Origin: Streptomyces liliiviolaceus
Lineage (GTDB): Bacteria; Actinomycetota; Actinomycetes; Streptomycetales; Streptomycetaceae
Direction: 5' to 3'
Assembly: GCF_018070025.1 (NCBI RefSeq)
Contig: NZ_JAGPYQ010000001.1
Location: 3,348,001 to 3,412,000, forward strand
DNA length: 64,000 nt
The stretch's first letter is position 1. Every line of letters begins with the position of its first letter. The notes below the pieces were generated by a model. It saw nothing but the letters and a program-made list of their open reading frames with translations. It did not search any database and was not told the origin of the DNA. Shown piece after piece: positions 1-8,644 of the stretch. The position numbers were made by a program, and so were the translations under genes.

Positions 1-2
1 AG

Positions 3-710
3 GGAGACGTCAGCGCGACCGCCGTCACTCGTCCCAGGGCGTGGACCGAGGGCGGGCTGATCCGCAAGACCACAGGCAAGGTGTTCTTCGAGGCGGACGC
101 GGGGACCTTCACCTGCTCCGCCACCGTCGCGAACAGCGCGAACGGTTCCGTGGTTCTCACCGCCGGCCACTGTGTCGTGGACGGCCGGACCGGTGAGGTC
201 TACCGGAACTGGGTGTTCATCCCGGCTTACAAGAACGGGAATCGCCCCTACGGGACCTTCACGGCGAACAAGCTGTTTCACACCAAGCGCTACGTCACCT
301 CAAGGGCGAACGCCAACTGGGACTTCGGCTTCGCCCGCCTGAGCAAGCACAACGGCCGCACCGTCAAGAGGATCGTCGGCGCTCAGGGCATCAAGTTCAA
401 CCACGCGAACGGCCAGAAGGTGCACTCCTTCGGCTACGGCGGATCCGCCGCCGAAGGCAGTGGCGAACGTCTGAACCACTGCACGGGCAAGGAGCACCGC
501 GACACGGGCCGCCCCGACTCCACCATGTGGGGCATCGACTGCGTGCAGACGGGAGGCTCCAGCGGCGGCGGATTCCTCGCCGACTTCCGTCCGGCCACCG
601 GCAAGGGTGTCCTGATCGGCAACATCAGCGTGGGCGCCGGCGACAGCGAGTACCACCCCTACCTGGGCAAGGTGGCCCGGACCGTCTACCGCAAGGCCGG
701 CGGTGCCTGA
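3..710 (+). CDS. Secreted trypsin-like serine protease, 5'-truncated by window edge
   Basis: The reading frame is open from the first bases, so the gene begins upstream of the window; the GTG at 81 is probably internal. The chymotrypsin-fold triad is visible: His in TAGHC (codon 168-170), Asp in NWDFGF (321-323) and Ser in GGSSGGG (about 561-563). Cysteines flank the His and Ser motifs, as in exported proteases of the V8/glutamyl endopeptidase-like group. Substrate cannot be read from the sequence. It would act outside the cell. The next gene follows after 34 bp on the same strand and may be cotranscribed. Confidence 0.85.
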   Translation, partial: GDVSATAVTRPRAWTEGGLIRKTTGKVFFEADAGTFTCSATVANSANGSVVLTAGHCVVDGRTGEVYRNWVFIPAYKNGNRPYGTFTANKLFHTKRYVTSRANANWDFGFARLSKHNGRTVKRIVGAQGIKFNHANGQKVHSFGYGGSAAEGSGERLNHCTGKEHRDTGRPDSTMWGIDCVQTGGSSGGGFLADFRPATGKGVLIGNISVGAGDSEYHPYLGKVARTVYRKAGGA

Positions 711-744
711 ACCGTACGACGGCTTGATCCGAAAGGACGCGTGT

Positions 745-1599
745 ATGCGACGACCACGCCTGGTCACCGCACTGCTGATCACCACGATCCTGCTTACCTC
801 CGTCACGGCCGAGGCCGACACCGGGCGGTCGGCCACGTCACCGCAGGATGCCGCAACCGCCGCGGCTGTACAGAAGAAGGGCATCAGCGCCTGGAAATTC
901 GACGGTGTCACCCGAGCTATGACCCATGCCAAGGTCGGATGGTTCTACACCTGGGCAACGGGTCGTGGCGGAATCAGAGCACCCCGCGGCGCCGAGTTCG
1001 TCCCCATGATCTGGGGACCAGAGTCGGTGAGCAGGGCGGAACTGAACCGGGCCAAGGCCCAGGGCGACATCCTGCTGGGCTTCAACGAGCCCGACCATCC
1101 TCAGCAGTCGAACATGACGGTCGCACAGGCACTTGAACTGTGGCCACGGCTGCAGGCGACGGGAATGCGCCTCGGAGCTCCTGCGGTTGCCTCGGGCGCC
1201 GACGTTGCCGGAGGCTGGCTTGACCGCTTCATGAAGGGCGCGAAGGCACGCCACTACCGTGTCGACTTCATTCCAGTGCACTGGTACGGAGCGGACTTCA
1301 ACAGCGGTCGGGCCACCGACCAGCTCCGCGACTACCTGAAAGCCACCTACCAGCGCTACAAGAAGCCGATCTGGCTGACCGAGTACGCACTGACCGACTT
1401 CTCCAGCGGGGTGCCCCGCTACCCCACGAAGACGCAGCAGGCGACCTTCGTGAAGAAGTCGACGGCCATGCTCCAGAGACAGTCCTACGTCAAGCGGTAC
1501 GCCTGGTTCACGCTCTCCACGAGCCGGGGGGACGGCACAGGGCTGTACGACGGGGCCAGAGCGAACAAGATCGGGGCCGCCTATCGGGCGGCCGGCTGA
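745..1599 (+). CDS. Secreted glycoside hydrolase, GH128-like (Asl1-type beta-1,3-glucanase)
   Basis: The protein has 284 residues. ATG 745 is chosen over GTG 703 because a GAAAGGA ribosome site precedes it and a classical signal peptide (MRRPRLVTALLITTILLTS) follows. The mature part resembles the Asl1/GH128 TIM barrel: GFNEPD (Glu115, likely acid/base), PVHWYG near residue 177-182, and WLTEYAL (Glu213, likely nucleophile). Known GH128 members cleave beta-1,3-glucan, so a role against fungal wall glucan is inferred. It lies between a secreted protease and a sulfatase, in a run of exported hydrolases, and is followed directly by a strong hairpin terminator. Confidence 0.75.
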   Translation: MRRPRLVTALLITTILLTSVTAEADTGRSATSPQDAATAAAVQKKGISAWKFDGVTRAMTHAKVGWFYTWATGRGGIRAPRGAEFVPMIWGPESVSRAELNRAKAQGDILLGFNEPDHPQQSNMTVAQALELWPRLQATGMRLGAPAVASGADVAGGWLDRFMKGAKARHYRVDFIPVHWYGADFNSGRATDQLRDYLKATYQRYKKPIWLTEYALTDFSSGVPRYPTKTQQATFVKKSTAMLQRQSYVKRYAWFTLSTSRGDGTGLYDGARANKIGAAYRAAG

Positions 1600-1618
1600 A
1601 TCAGCGGGTATGAAGTCA

Positions 1619-1664
1619 GGGCTTGGGTCACCGCGCACTCCGTCGGTGACCCAAGCCCCTTTTT
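1619..1664 (+). terminator. Rho-independent terminator after the GH128-like gene
   Basis: Inverted repeat GGGCTTGGGTCACCG (1619-1633) and CGGTGACCCAAGCCC (1644-1658) with a 10-nt loop, followed by a run of T at 1660-1664. It lies 20 bp after the stop codon. Confidence 0.85.
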
Positions 1665-1823
1665 GCTATCGAAAGGAAGATTTCCGTCGGAGGCATTGCC
1701 GAAGCCGAAGCCGAAGGCGTAGCTGAGGTTCTGCGCCGGACTAAAAAGCATCGGCGCCGGAATAAAAGCTGTTGCTGTCAGGCGCTATTGACCGGTGTTG
1801 AATATTGGTGGCACGCTTCCGTC

Positions 1824-3326
1824 ATGATCCGTACTCGTCAAATATTGACATCGTTGGTAGGTGTTCTGGGGCTGGTGCTCGCTGCCCGGAACTGGCCGGG
1901 TGAAGAAATGGAGCGCGTTTCTCCCACCGCCGCGCAGGAAGCAGCCGCGGCAAATCGACAGAACATCATCTTCGTACTGACCGACGACATGTCTTCGAAC
2001 CTGCTCAAATACATGCCGGAAGTACAGAAGCTGCAGGCGCAGGGAACGACGTTCAGTGACTACGTGGTAAGCAATTCGCTCTGCTGCCCGTCCCGTTCGT
2101 CGATCTATACCGGTCAGTATCCACACAACACCGGTGTACTAGCCAATACCGGGCCGAAGGGTGGTTTCGATGCCTTCCATGACAACGGTCAGGAACGGAA
2201 CACCTTCGCCACTGCCCTGCGGTCTAAGGGCTACCGGACCGCGATGATGGGCAAGTACCTCAACGGGTACAACCCGACCGCCAGGGTGGACGGCCAGAAG
2301 CCGTACGTGCCACCGGGCTGGAGCCAGTGGGACGTCATCGGCGGGGGCTACAAAGGGTTCAACTACAAGCTCGCCCACAATCACAAGATCGAGAAGTACG
2401 GTCACCAGCCCAAGGACTACGTGACCGACGTGCTCAGCAAGAAGGGCTCCGCGTTCGTCGAGAAGTCCGTGGCCGCGAACAAGCCGTTCATGCTTGAGCT
2501 GGCGCTCTTCACACCCCATGGGCCCTCCAGGCCGGCTCCCCGGGACAAGCACGCCTTCCCCGGGCTCAAGGCGCCGCGCAGTCCCGCGTACGACGAACTG
2601 CCGACCGACGCGCCGCCGTGGCTGGCCGGCAGGAACCGGTTGACCCAAGGCGAGAAGAACAAGATCGACAAGAAGTTCCGCAAACGCGCGCAGTCCCTCC
2701 AGGCCATCGACAAGATGATCGGTGACCTGCGTACCACTCTGACCAGGGCGGGCGTCGCCGACGAGACCTACATCGTCTTCGGGTCCGACAACGGCTTCCA
2801 CCTGGGCGAATACCGGCTGGAGGCGGGGAAACAGACGGCTTTCGACACCGACGTCCGCGTACCTCTGGTGGTCGCAGGTCCCGGCGTCGCGGCGGGACGG
2901 ACGAGCAACGCCCAGGTGTCGAACATCGACCTCGCGCCCACCTTCCAGAAGATCGGCGGTGCTGCGGTGTCGTCCCGAGTCGACGGTCACAGCCTGCTCC
3001 CCCTTCTGGACGGTGGCACGGACGCCAACTGGCGCAAGGCCAACCTGATCGAGCACCAGCACGCAGAACGGTCGTCGGGCGACCCTGACAACGACGGCGG
3101 CGAGAGTGTCAGCCCGCCGGACTACCACGCCATGCGCACCGACTCCTACACCTATGTCGAATACCGCAGCGGCGCGAAGGAGTACTACGACTTGGAGAGC
3201 GACCCCTACCAGCTTCACAACAGGGCGGACCGGCTCAGTGCGGGCCGCCTGGCGAACCTTCACGACGCACTGACACGACTCAGGAACTGCAGCGGTGACA
3301 ACTGCTGGAGCGCGGGTCACCCGTAG
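1824..3326 (+). CDS. Secreted sulfatase (type I, formylglycine-dependent)
   Basis: The protein has 500 residues counted from ATG 1824. An in-frame TTG at 1788 would add 12 residues ahead of an evident signal sequence (MIRTRQILTSLVGVLGLVLA), so the later start is preferred. It has the sulfatase signature C-C-P-S-R at residues 87-91, where Cys87 would be converted to formylglycine. It also has the N-terminal metal-binding pair in VLTDDM (Asp54-55) and the C-terminal GSDNGFHLGEYR segment with a following lysine (GKQTAF), all typical of arylsulfatase and N-acetylglucosamine-6-sulfatase relatives. It would hydrolyse sulfate esters outside the cell; the substrate is not evident. Activation needs a formylglycine-generating enzyme, which is not in this window. 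Confidence 0.85.
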   Translation: MIRTRQILTSLVGVLGLVLAARNWPGEEMERVSPTAAQEAAAANRQNIIFVLTDDMSSNLLKYMPEVQKLQAQGTTFSDYVVSNSLCCPSRSSIYTGQYPHNTGVLANTGPKGGFDAFHDNGQERNTFATALRSKGYRTAMMGKYLNGYNPTARVDGQKPYVPPGWSQWDVIGGGYKGFNYKLAHNHKIEKYGHQPKDYVTDVLSKKGSAFVEKSVAANKPFMLELALFTPHGPSRPAPRDKHAFPGLKAPRSPAYDELPTDAPPWLAGRNRLTQGEKNKIDKKFRKRAQSLQAIDKMIGDLRTTLTRAGVADETYIVFGSDNGFHLGEYRLEAGKQTAFDTDVRVPLVVAGPGVAAGRTSNAQVSNIDLAPTFQKIGGAAVSSRVDGHSLLPLLDGGTDANWRKANLIEHQHAERSSGDPDNDGGESVSPPDYHAMRTDSYTYVEYRSGAKEYYDLESDPYQLHNRADRLSAGRLANLHDALTRLRNCSGDNCWSAGHP

Positions 3327-3464
3327 CCCTCCTGTCCCTGCCTACCAGAGCTTTACGGCAGCACAGACAGCAGTGATGTGCAGGGCGGCCGCCCCTCCCT
3401 GCCTCCTCAGCGTCGATGCACTGCTTCCGGCAGTCTGGCGGACCTCCTACGAACGGAACGAGGC

Positions 3465-3905
3465 ATGAACATGAACACACAGACCTTGCGCATGGTGCTG
3501 ACAGCAGGAGTCGCTGCCCTGACCGCGATGATGGCGCTCGCTCCACAGAGTTCGGCCCAGCCGACCGACGCGCAAGCTCGCAGAGGGACGTGCTGGGCGA
3601 CGCACTACGGCCCGATCCCGGCAGGTAGCCACACAGCCAACGGGGACATCTTCGACAACAGCAAGAACACCGCGGCGACTTCCCTGAGCCGCAGGCATCA
3701 GCTGCCGTTCGGTACCCGCGTGAGGGTCACCAACGTCAGGAACGGCAAGTCACTGGTCGTGCGCATCAACGACCGGGGAACGTTCAGGCGGACACCGCAG
3801 ATACCGCTGTGTCTGGATCTCACAGACGGCGCCTTCCGTAGGCTCGGCGGCAGTATCAACCCCGACGCCGGTCACATCGTTGTTAGGCAGAAGGTACTCG
3901 CGTGA
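3465..3905 (+). CDS. Secreted RlpA-like double-psi beta-barrel protein
   Basis: The protein has 146 residues. ATG 3465 follows a GGAACGAGG ribosome site and begins a signal peptide ending about SSAQP. The mature domain carries the RlpA/expansin-like double-psi pattern: GTCWATHYG, LPFGTRVRVTN, NGKSLVVRINDRG and LDLT. RlpA proteins bind or cleave glycan strands; here the single domain without SPOR or CBM suggests a small wall-binding or lytic protein. Two cysteines (in GTCW and PLCL) could form a disulfide. It follows the sulfatase after a 138-bp gap. Its 3' end touches an opposing transposase remnant, so the IS inserted immediately downstream. Confidence 0.75.
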   Translation: MNMNTQTLRMVLTAGVAALTAMMALAPQSSAQPTDAQARRGTCWATHYGPIPAGSHTANGDIFDNSKNTAATSLSRRHQLPFGTRVRVTNVRNGKSLVVRINDRGTFRRTPQIPLCLDLTDGAFRRLGGSINPDAGHIVVRQKVLA

Positions 3906-4155
3906 CCCTGGCCGTCCCGCTGGGACTGTAAGGGGACATTTTATCCTGATGTTTCTTTCTGAGACATAATTTTGACGAAGCGTCAGGGTCCTCGCCAGGA
4001 TTTCTGGTGAAGCGGCGTGCCATCAGGGCGATCATCGCAAGGTAGATAATGGCGGTGGAGAGGGCAGGGAGGGCCTCGTAGTCGTGGGCTAGGCGGCGGT
4101 GGTGCATCAGCCAGCCGAGCGCTCTTTCCACCGTCCACCTGAGCGGAAGCATCAT
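3883..4155 (-). pseudogene. IS5-family transposase, C-terminal remnant
   Basis: The minus-strand frame encodes RWTVERALGWLMHHRRLAHDYE followed by ALPALSTAIIYLAMIALMARR, the usual C-terminal end of DDE transposases of the IS5 family; the Glu of VER is the last catalytic acid. The N-terminal two-thirds including both Asp residues is absent, so this is a dead fragment. Sequence beyond about 3960 is no longer transposase-like. A separate N-terminal IS5 fragment lies at 15454. Confidence 0.75.
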
Positions 4156-4159
4156 GAAG

Positions 4160-4770
4160 CCGCGGGCGCCCGGTTCGCGGCTTCATGATTTCGAGGTCGA
4201 TGCCCAGGTGGGCAGCGTTAGAGAGGGGGATCTGGCATGCACCGCCAGCCCCAACCGCCCTGCTGGCCCAGGGCCTTACGCACCGTCCGCTCCTGGCTCA
4301 CCCCGGCGATCAACCTGGCCCGCTGGTGGCAGGCCTGGACCGACCAAGACCCGCCTTCCGAACTCCAAGTCCGCCTCGACGCCGTCACCGCCGGAAGCCC
4401 CCTTGATCTCTACTGCCGGGTTTAACGGACTACCGGTAGTGGCGGACGTGTGTGGTCAGAGACACCGGCAGGTACCAGGCCCTGGTTGCGCCAGACGGTC
4501 ACATGTAGCCCGCTTTTGGAAATTTCGCATGATGCATGGATCGTCACCCATCGAATGAGTCACATAGTCCCGGAAAGTTGCTAATTAATCCGCCACTATC
4601 GCCGCTGCCGACCCTCGACTTTGCGCTATGCTCAGAAATAATTGTTCAAACTCCCCAAACGTGATAGCGCACACTGAGGGAACTTTCATCGCCCTGTTTC
4701 CAGAGGGCGACTAGGTGACTAAAAAGTCGATCCTGTCGCGATTCTCTCTAATTGCAAACTCAACCAAAAC
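4160..4770. other. Intergenic stretch without recognised gene
   Basis: A short plus-strand frame at 4237-4425 (RTVRSWLTPAINLARWW and onwards) looks coding in composition but is too short to identify and has no neighbouring partner. From 4500 to 4790 the base composition becomes clearly richer in A+T, which continues into the next gene. Confidence 0.3.
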
Positions 4771-4785
4771 GGAAGAGGTAAAATT

Positions 4786-5172
4786 ATGAAAAACCGGATC
4801 AGCTTCCACTGTTCGGCAATCATTGGTGTAATTGCGGCGACCGTCGCCGCATGCTTTGTGGCAGCAACACCAGCAACCGCCGCTGCGGGTGCCGTCAATA
4901 ATTGCAGCGACGCCGCAAGGGTAGTGGCGGAACACTTCAGTCGTATTGACAGAGCAGGCACTGGATCTGAAAATGGCAGGGTTTCGCGGTTCAATCTTGC
5001 ACAAGCACGTCAAAATGGAACCAACAATGCTATCGACCACGCCGCCACTTTCCTCCTTAACCGCCCTGACGCTTTCCGGGCTCTTGAGACCACCTTTCAC
5101 GGGAACGCTCCAGATGGTCTGATTTCACTTGGTGACGCTCAGGTCGCTGCGATAGGCGGTTGTGGCCACTAG
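4786..5172 (+). CDS. Small secreted protein with EF-hand/HrpK-like helical domain
   Basis: The protein has 128 residues. ATG 4786 has a well-placed GGAAGAGG site (4771-4778) and starts a signal peptide ending near ATPATAAAG. The mature part contains AEHFSRIDRAGTGSENGRVS, then FLLNRPDAFRALE and DGLISLGD. These resemble the paired helical DG-containing units seen in HrpK-type effectors and EF-hand-like proteins of actinomycetes. Cysteines stand at both ends of the mature domain (NNCSD and GGCGH), suggesting one disulfide. Codon use is richer in A/T than that of its neighbours, a sign of transfer. A distant paralogue lies at 7661-8203. Function is unknown; a secreted effector or calcium-responsive role is a guess. 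Confidence 0.65.
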   Translation: MKNRISFHCSAIIGVIAATVAACFVAATPATAAAGAVNNCSDAARVVAEHFSRIDRAGTGSENGRVSRFNLAQARQNGTNNAIDHAATFLLNRPDAFRALETTFHGNAPDGLISLGDAQVAAIGGCGH

Positions 5173-5188
5173 CCTTGATCCTTTATGA

Positions 5189-5217
5189 GGGCCTGTCAGC
5201 TTGCTGACGGGCCCTTT
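5189..5217 (+). terminator. Terminator of the small secreted protein gene
   Basis: GGGCCTGTCAGC (5189-5200), a TT loop and GCTGACGGGCCC (5203-5214) pair with one mismatch and are followed by TTTGTT. Confidence 0.75.
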
Positions 5218-5376
5218 GTTGTGAGTGTCGGTGGGGATTTTCAGAGCCTGGGCAGGCTGATGGCCCGGTTGTCGCGTCGGGTGGGCGCCGGGTTCCACGG
5301 CTCCGGTCGGGGTGGTGCTGCTCGCAAGGACGGGAACGTGCTGGTCAGCCGGGGTTCGGGAGAGCGTGGAGCCGGT

Positions 5377-6692
5377 TCAGTGCTCGGCCGGGCGGAGGTA
5401 GCGGCGCCGACCGGTGGTGACGAGCTGGGCGGCGGTGGAGAACAGCCGCAGCTGCAGGCGGCGGGGCTCCCAGAGCAGTGCGGCGCCGGGCGGGGCCAGC
5501 AGCGGCATCCGGGCGAGTAGGTCGAGGGTGATCTTCAGTCAGATCTGGTTCTGAGCGGCGTCGTGGAGGGGGAGATTGCGCAGGCCGGTGGCTCGGGTGG
5601 CGCGGATGCGGTCCTTGGCTCTGGCGCGCTGGCGGTGGCGCAGTTCGAGGGGCGCGATCGGGACGCTGGTGGTATGAGTGGCGAAGCAGGTCAGCCGCAT
5701 TCCGTCGGCGTCGGTAAAGCGCAACTGGGCGCCGGGGAGCGGTCGTTCCTTGCGTACAATCAGCCGCAGTCCTTTCGGCCAGTCTGTCAGGCAGTCGCCG
5801 GCGAGTTCGGTCACCCAGGCGCCGTGACGGATTTCCACGGCCGTGGTCCACGCGGAGGTAGGGACCTTCAGGACGGCCTGGTGGATGGCGTCGGTGATGG
5901 TCATGCCGACCGAGTACGCCAGCCACCTTCCGCGCTGGGCGAGCCAGGCGACGAACGCGTGTGTGCCGCCGCCGGAGTCGGTACGGATCAGCGTTTGGCA
6001 CCCCCGCCGCAACCGTTTCGGCAGCTGGGCCAGGCCCAGCTTGGTGGCCTCAATGTGGTCGGCGGCGGTGTTGGAGCCCGAGTTGCCGGGCCGCAGTAGG
6101 CCCACGACCGGCTCGCCGGACCCGCCGTGACCGTGGTCGACGAACCTCATCATGGGGGGCGAACGTCTTCTCCCAGGTCGCGGCGACGTTCTCTTTTTCG
6201 GAGTGAGCCAGGACGAGGACGCCGTCGATGTCCACGATCACTTGTCCGTCCGCGTCCGGCGCCGCAGCCCCGGCCAACCGCCAGACGTGTTCGCGCACTT
6301 CGGTGGGGGCGAGGAGAGCGCGGCCAGGACCCGCTGGCCGCCCGAGGCCAGTTTCCTGACCAGCCGGGAGACCGCTGGGCCGGAGGACAGTGGCCCGAAC
6401 ACAGCCGGTTCGGCCCGCAACATGCCCACATCGGCCAGGCAGCTTCGCCGAGTGCCACCGCGAGTGCGACATCCAGCAGGATCTTGCCCGGATCGTGCAC
6501 CGTCCGCAGCTTGCGCCCCGACGCCAAGGCCACCGATATCGCCGCATCCAGACCGGACTTGCGGACCGTCTCGACCAGCAGCACCGCACCAACTTGCGAA
6601 ACCACTCCGCGACCGCCGCCCTCGACGCGGACACGTGGGTAGGACCCGATACGCTTTTCACCTGGAAAGTGCCTCCGAAGTAGCGGGAACAA
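5377..6692 (-). pseudogene. IS1380-family transposase, frameshifted and nonsense-mutated
   Basis: Reading on the minus strand, pieces of one IS1380-type transposase appear in order in different frames: SYPRVRVEGGGRGVVSQ (about 6640), MLRAEPAVFGPL (6420), DADGQVIVDIDGVLVLAHS (6240) and then a long frame from 6150 with RPGNSGSNTAADHIEATKL, LIRTDSGGGTHAFVAWLAQR and HDAAQNQI. Catalytic Asp in DIDGVLVLAH and RTDSGG are present. The last frame stops with TGA at 5539-5541, where the family has a Trp codon; reading continues sensibly past it to 5377 (LKITLDLLARMPLL and onwards). At least two frameshifts and one nonsense change make it inactive. Confidence 0.85.
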
Positions 6693-6782
6693 GGACCTCA
6701 GAAATCCTTATGCTCGCTTGGCAGAGGCACTTTCTGCTTTCTTGATCACCAGCCGGACAGCTCTCCTCGTGAAAGCGCGAGG

Positions 6783-7145
6783 CTAGTGGAAGTCGCCGTC
6801 TTCCTCTCCGGGTACGGGGCGGCCCTGGAAAGAATCGAAGACGTGGATTTTGTGGTACACGGCATCCAAGGAGTCGAGGATGGCCCGCATCCATACCGAC
6901 ATCGCTCCACAATGATGCCCAGGATGTCGTCCTCGATCACGCGGGTGAGTTGCGTTTGCGTGGCCGTGAGACGGTCCCGGACGACCGTGTGGCGTTCGCG
7001 GTATCGGGACGCTACCAGCGGGTTGATGCCATAGGCAGGCCGTCCGGTAGCTCTCGAGCAGTTCCGGGGAGGTTTCAATTGGCGCTGGTACGCGGGTGTC
7101 GCCATGTTCGGCCAGCAGGCTAACGAGTTGTTTCGAGGCCGACAA
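6783..7145 (-). pseudogene. Macrocin O-methyltransferase (TylF)-like remnant
   Basis: Three minus-strand frames combine into a TylF-like beginning. They are LVSLLAEHGDTRVPAPIETS and ELLESYR (7130-7050), then AYGINPLVASRYRERHTVVR and RLTATQTQLTRVIEDDI (7040-6920), then MRAILDSLDA and IHVFDSFQGRPVPGEEDGDF (6890-6785). DSFQG after a Rossmann-like start is typical of TylF-family S-adenosylmethionine-dependent O-methyltransferases. The frames are separated by shifts and the C-terminal half is missing, so the gene is broken. It may be debris of a secondary-metabolite locus. The identity is a recalled motif match only. Confidence 0.5.
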
Positions 7146-7655
7146 AGTCGTTGCTGGCCCGAGGCACCCGAGTACCCTCGGTGTCGGCTAGGGCCCAGAT
7201 CGAGTACTGACCAGTCCGGAACAGCGTCTTGATGACGGAACCTGAAGTGGCAGATATTCAGCGACGCAAGTGCACTTGCTCTACGCGAAATGAGATGAGG
7301 AGCAATCGAGCGGGCCCGCCAAACGTGACGGCACTGGGGCAGGCGTAAGCACTGAACTCGCCGACCCCGAACCCGGCAACGATCTCCGCCAAGACGGTGT
7401 GCTCACGTAGGTACACCAGTGCCGCCATCACATGCTGAGAGGCGGAGCCTTCTCACAGGTGGCTGCAATCATCGTCATCCACTCCACAAGGCAGACAGCA
7501 GGTCGCGTACGGCAGGATGGATGACCAGCCGGGGTCCCGAGCAACGTTATGGAGACGTCGGACATTTCGATCAACAGCCAGGGAGCCTAGTTTCGTTGCG
7601 GTTCGCGGCCGCCACCTGATCAGTGGATAACTTGAAAAGGCTCAGCGATGAATCA
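7146..7655. other. No gene seen
   Basis: Both strands hold only short frames without ribosome sites or recognisable motifs. The stretch separates the broken methyltransferase from the secreted-protein gene that converges on it. Confidence 0.4.
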
Positions 7656-7660
7656 TCGAC

Positions 7661-8203
7661 TCACCTGCACATCTGCCCAGCGTTTTGTATGAGGTTACCC
7701 TCAATGCCTATTGCTGTAGCGATAAGTTGCATCCTGCCGAACCTTTGGTCATTATCGGCTACTTCATTGAAGAGGGCGTGGTGGGCGGCCAGGAAGGCGG
7801 CATCGGCTGCCACTTCAGGGAATTCGCTCGGATTCTGCCCCGCCCGCATCAATTCATTATGCGTGATGGTCGTTCGATCGCCGGCGTTTCCATCACCGAT
7901 GATCCCGATCCTGGCGATTCTTGAGAAGTGATTTTCAATCCTCCTCAAATGCTTGGCGCACCTCTTCAATACCTTGTTCAAATTCATCCGATTCTCCGTC
8001 GAATCAGCTTCGCCAGCGAGAGTGGCCGAGTAGGCTGAATCCAGTGGAGAATTGATTGCAGGTGCGGCAGGCATTGTCCCGCCTGCATTTGATGCTACCT
8101 CGATCGAGGCTGGACTATAAGCGAAAGCCTGAGAAGTTCCCGCACCCCCAACAAGGGTGAGAGAAAGAATTCCTCCGGCTATCAGAATTCGCAAATTACG
8201 CAC
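7661..8203 (-). CDS. Secreted protein, distant paralogue of the 4786-5172 product
   Basis: About 180 residues with a signal peptide (RNLRILIAGGILSLTLVGG, cleavage near SQAFA). A perfect AAGGAGG lies just before GTG 8203; the gap is short (3 nt), so TTG 8194 is an alternative, and GTG 8224 is disfavoured because it lies upstream of the ribosome site. The C-terminal domain has ENHFSRIARIGIIGDGNAGD, then a helix pair (AADAAFLAAHHALF). Its cysteines (KRCAK and the end MCR) are placed as in the 4786-5172 protein. The N-terminal 60 residues of the mature form are low-complexity and alanine/serine-rich. Base composition is A+T-richer than Streptomyces core genes. Function unknown. Confidence 0.6.
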   Translation of the reverse strand: MRNLRILIAGGILSLTLVGGAGTSQAFAYSPASIEVASNAGGTMPAAPAINSPLDSAYSATLAGEADSTENRMNLNKVLKRCAKHLRRIENHFSRIARIGIIGDGNAGDRTTITHNELMRAGQNPSEFPEVAADAAFLAAHHALFNEVADNDQRFGRMQLIATAIGIEGNLIQNAGQMCR

Positions 8204-8228
8204 GGTCCTCCTTGTAGGGTTCACCTGG

Positions 8229-8240
8229 GAGTTGCAACTC
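8229..8240. promoter_or_regulatory. 12-bp perfect palindrome upstream of the secreted-protein gene
   Basis: GAGTTGCAACTC is its own reverse complement, and half of it (GCAACTC) is repeated immediately afterwards. It lies about 25 bp before the likely start at 8203, where an operator or an mRNA leader element could sit. Confidence 0.4.
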
Positions 8241-8640
8241 GCAACTCTTCCTCATGTTCCTACACCGTGAAAGGTGTCGCAAGTTTCTATCATTCGGATT
8301 AAATTGGATAAAATCAAACCGGCGGTAGACTCCGGTTACCGCTCAGCTTCAGAGTCGGTCAAGGGCGGCAAGCGCCTCCCACTCGTCGACACCTTGCCGT
8401 ACTGCCCAGCGGCTTGGCTGAGCGCGGCAAGTGTCGGCGATCATGATGACACTGTTCTTATCGGCTTCCGTAGCTGTGTTGTACCGGTCTCGCGTGTTGC
8501 GCGTGACCAGGCGGACTCGGGTCGGGCGCTATGGCCGCGGAGGTGGAAGCCGTCGCACTCCGGGCCGACGTGGGTGGAGTGGCCGCCGGAGTTGCGGCGC
8601 TGCCCGTGCTTTGCGGGGCTGATACTGATTCCTAATGCTG
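8241..8640. other. Intergenic stretch, no recognised gene
   Basis: The first 100 bases are A+T-rich and probably hold the promoter of the minus-strand secreted-protein gene. The rest has a plus-strand open frame (to 8657) that matches no motif I know and overlaps the end of the IS110 transposase, so I do not call it. Confidence 0.3.
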
Positions 8641-8644
8641 TCTG

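Noticed and set aside
6127..6745. Overlapping plus-strand frames across the IS1380 copy
   Set aside because: Antisense shadows of the frameshifted transposase.
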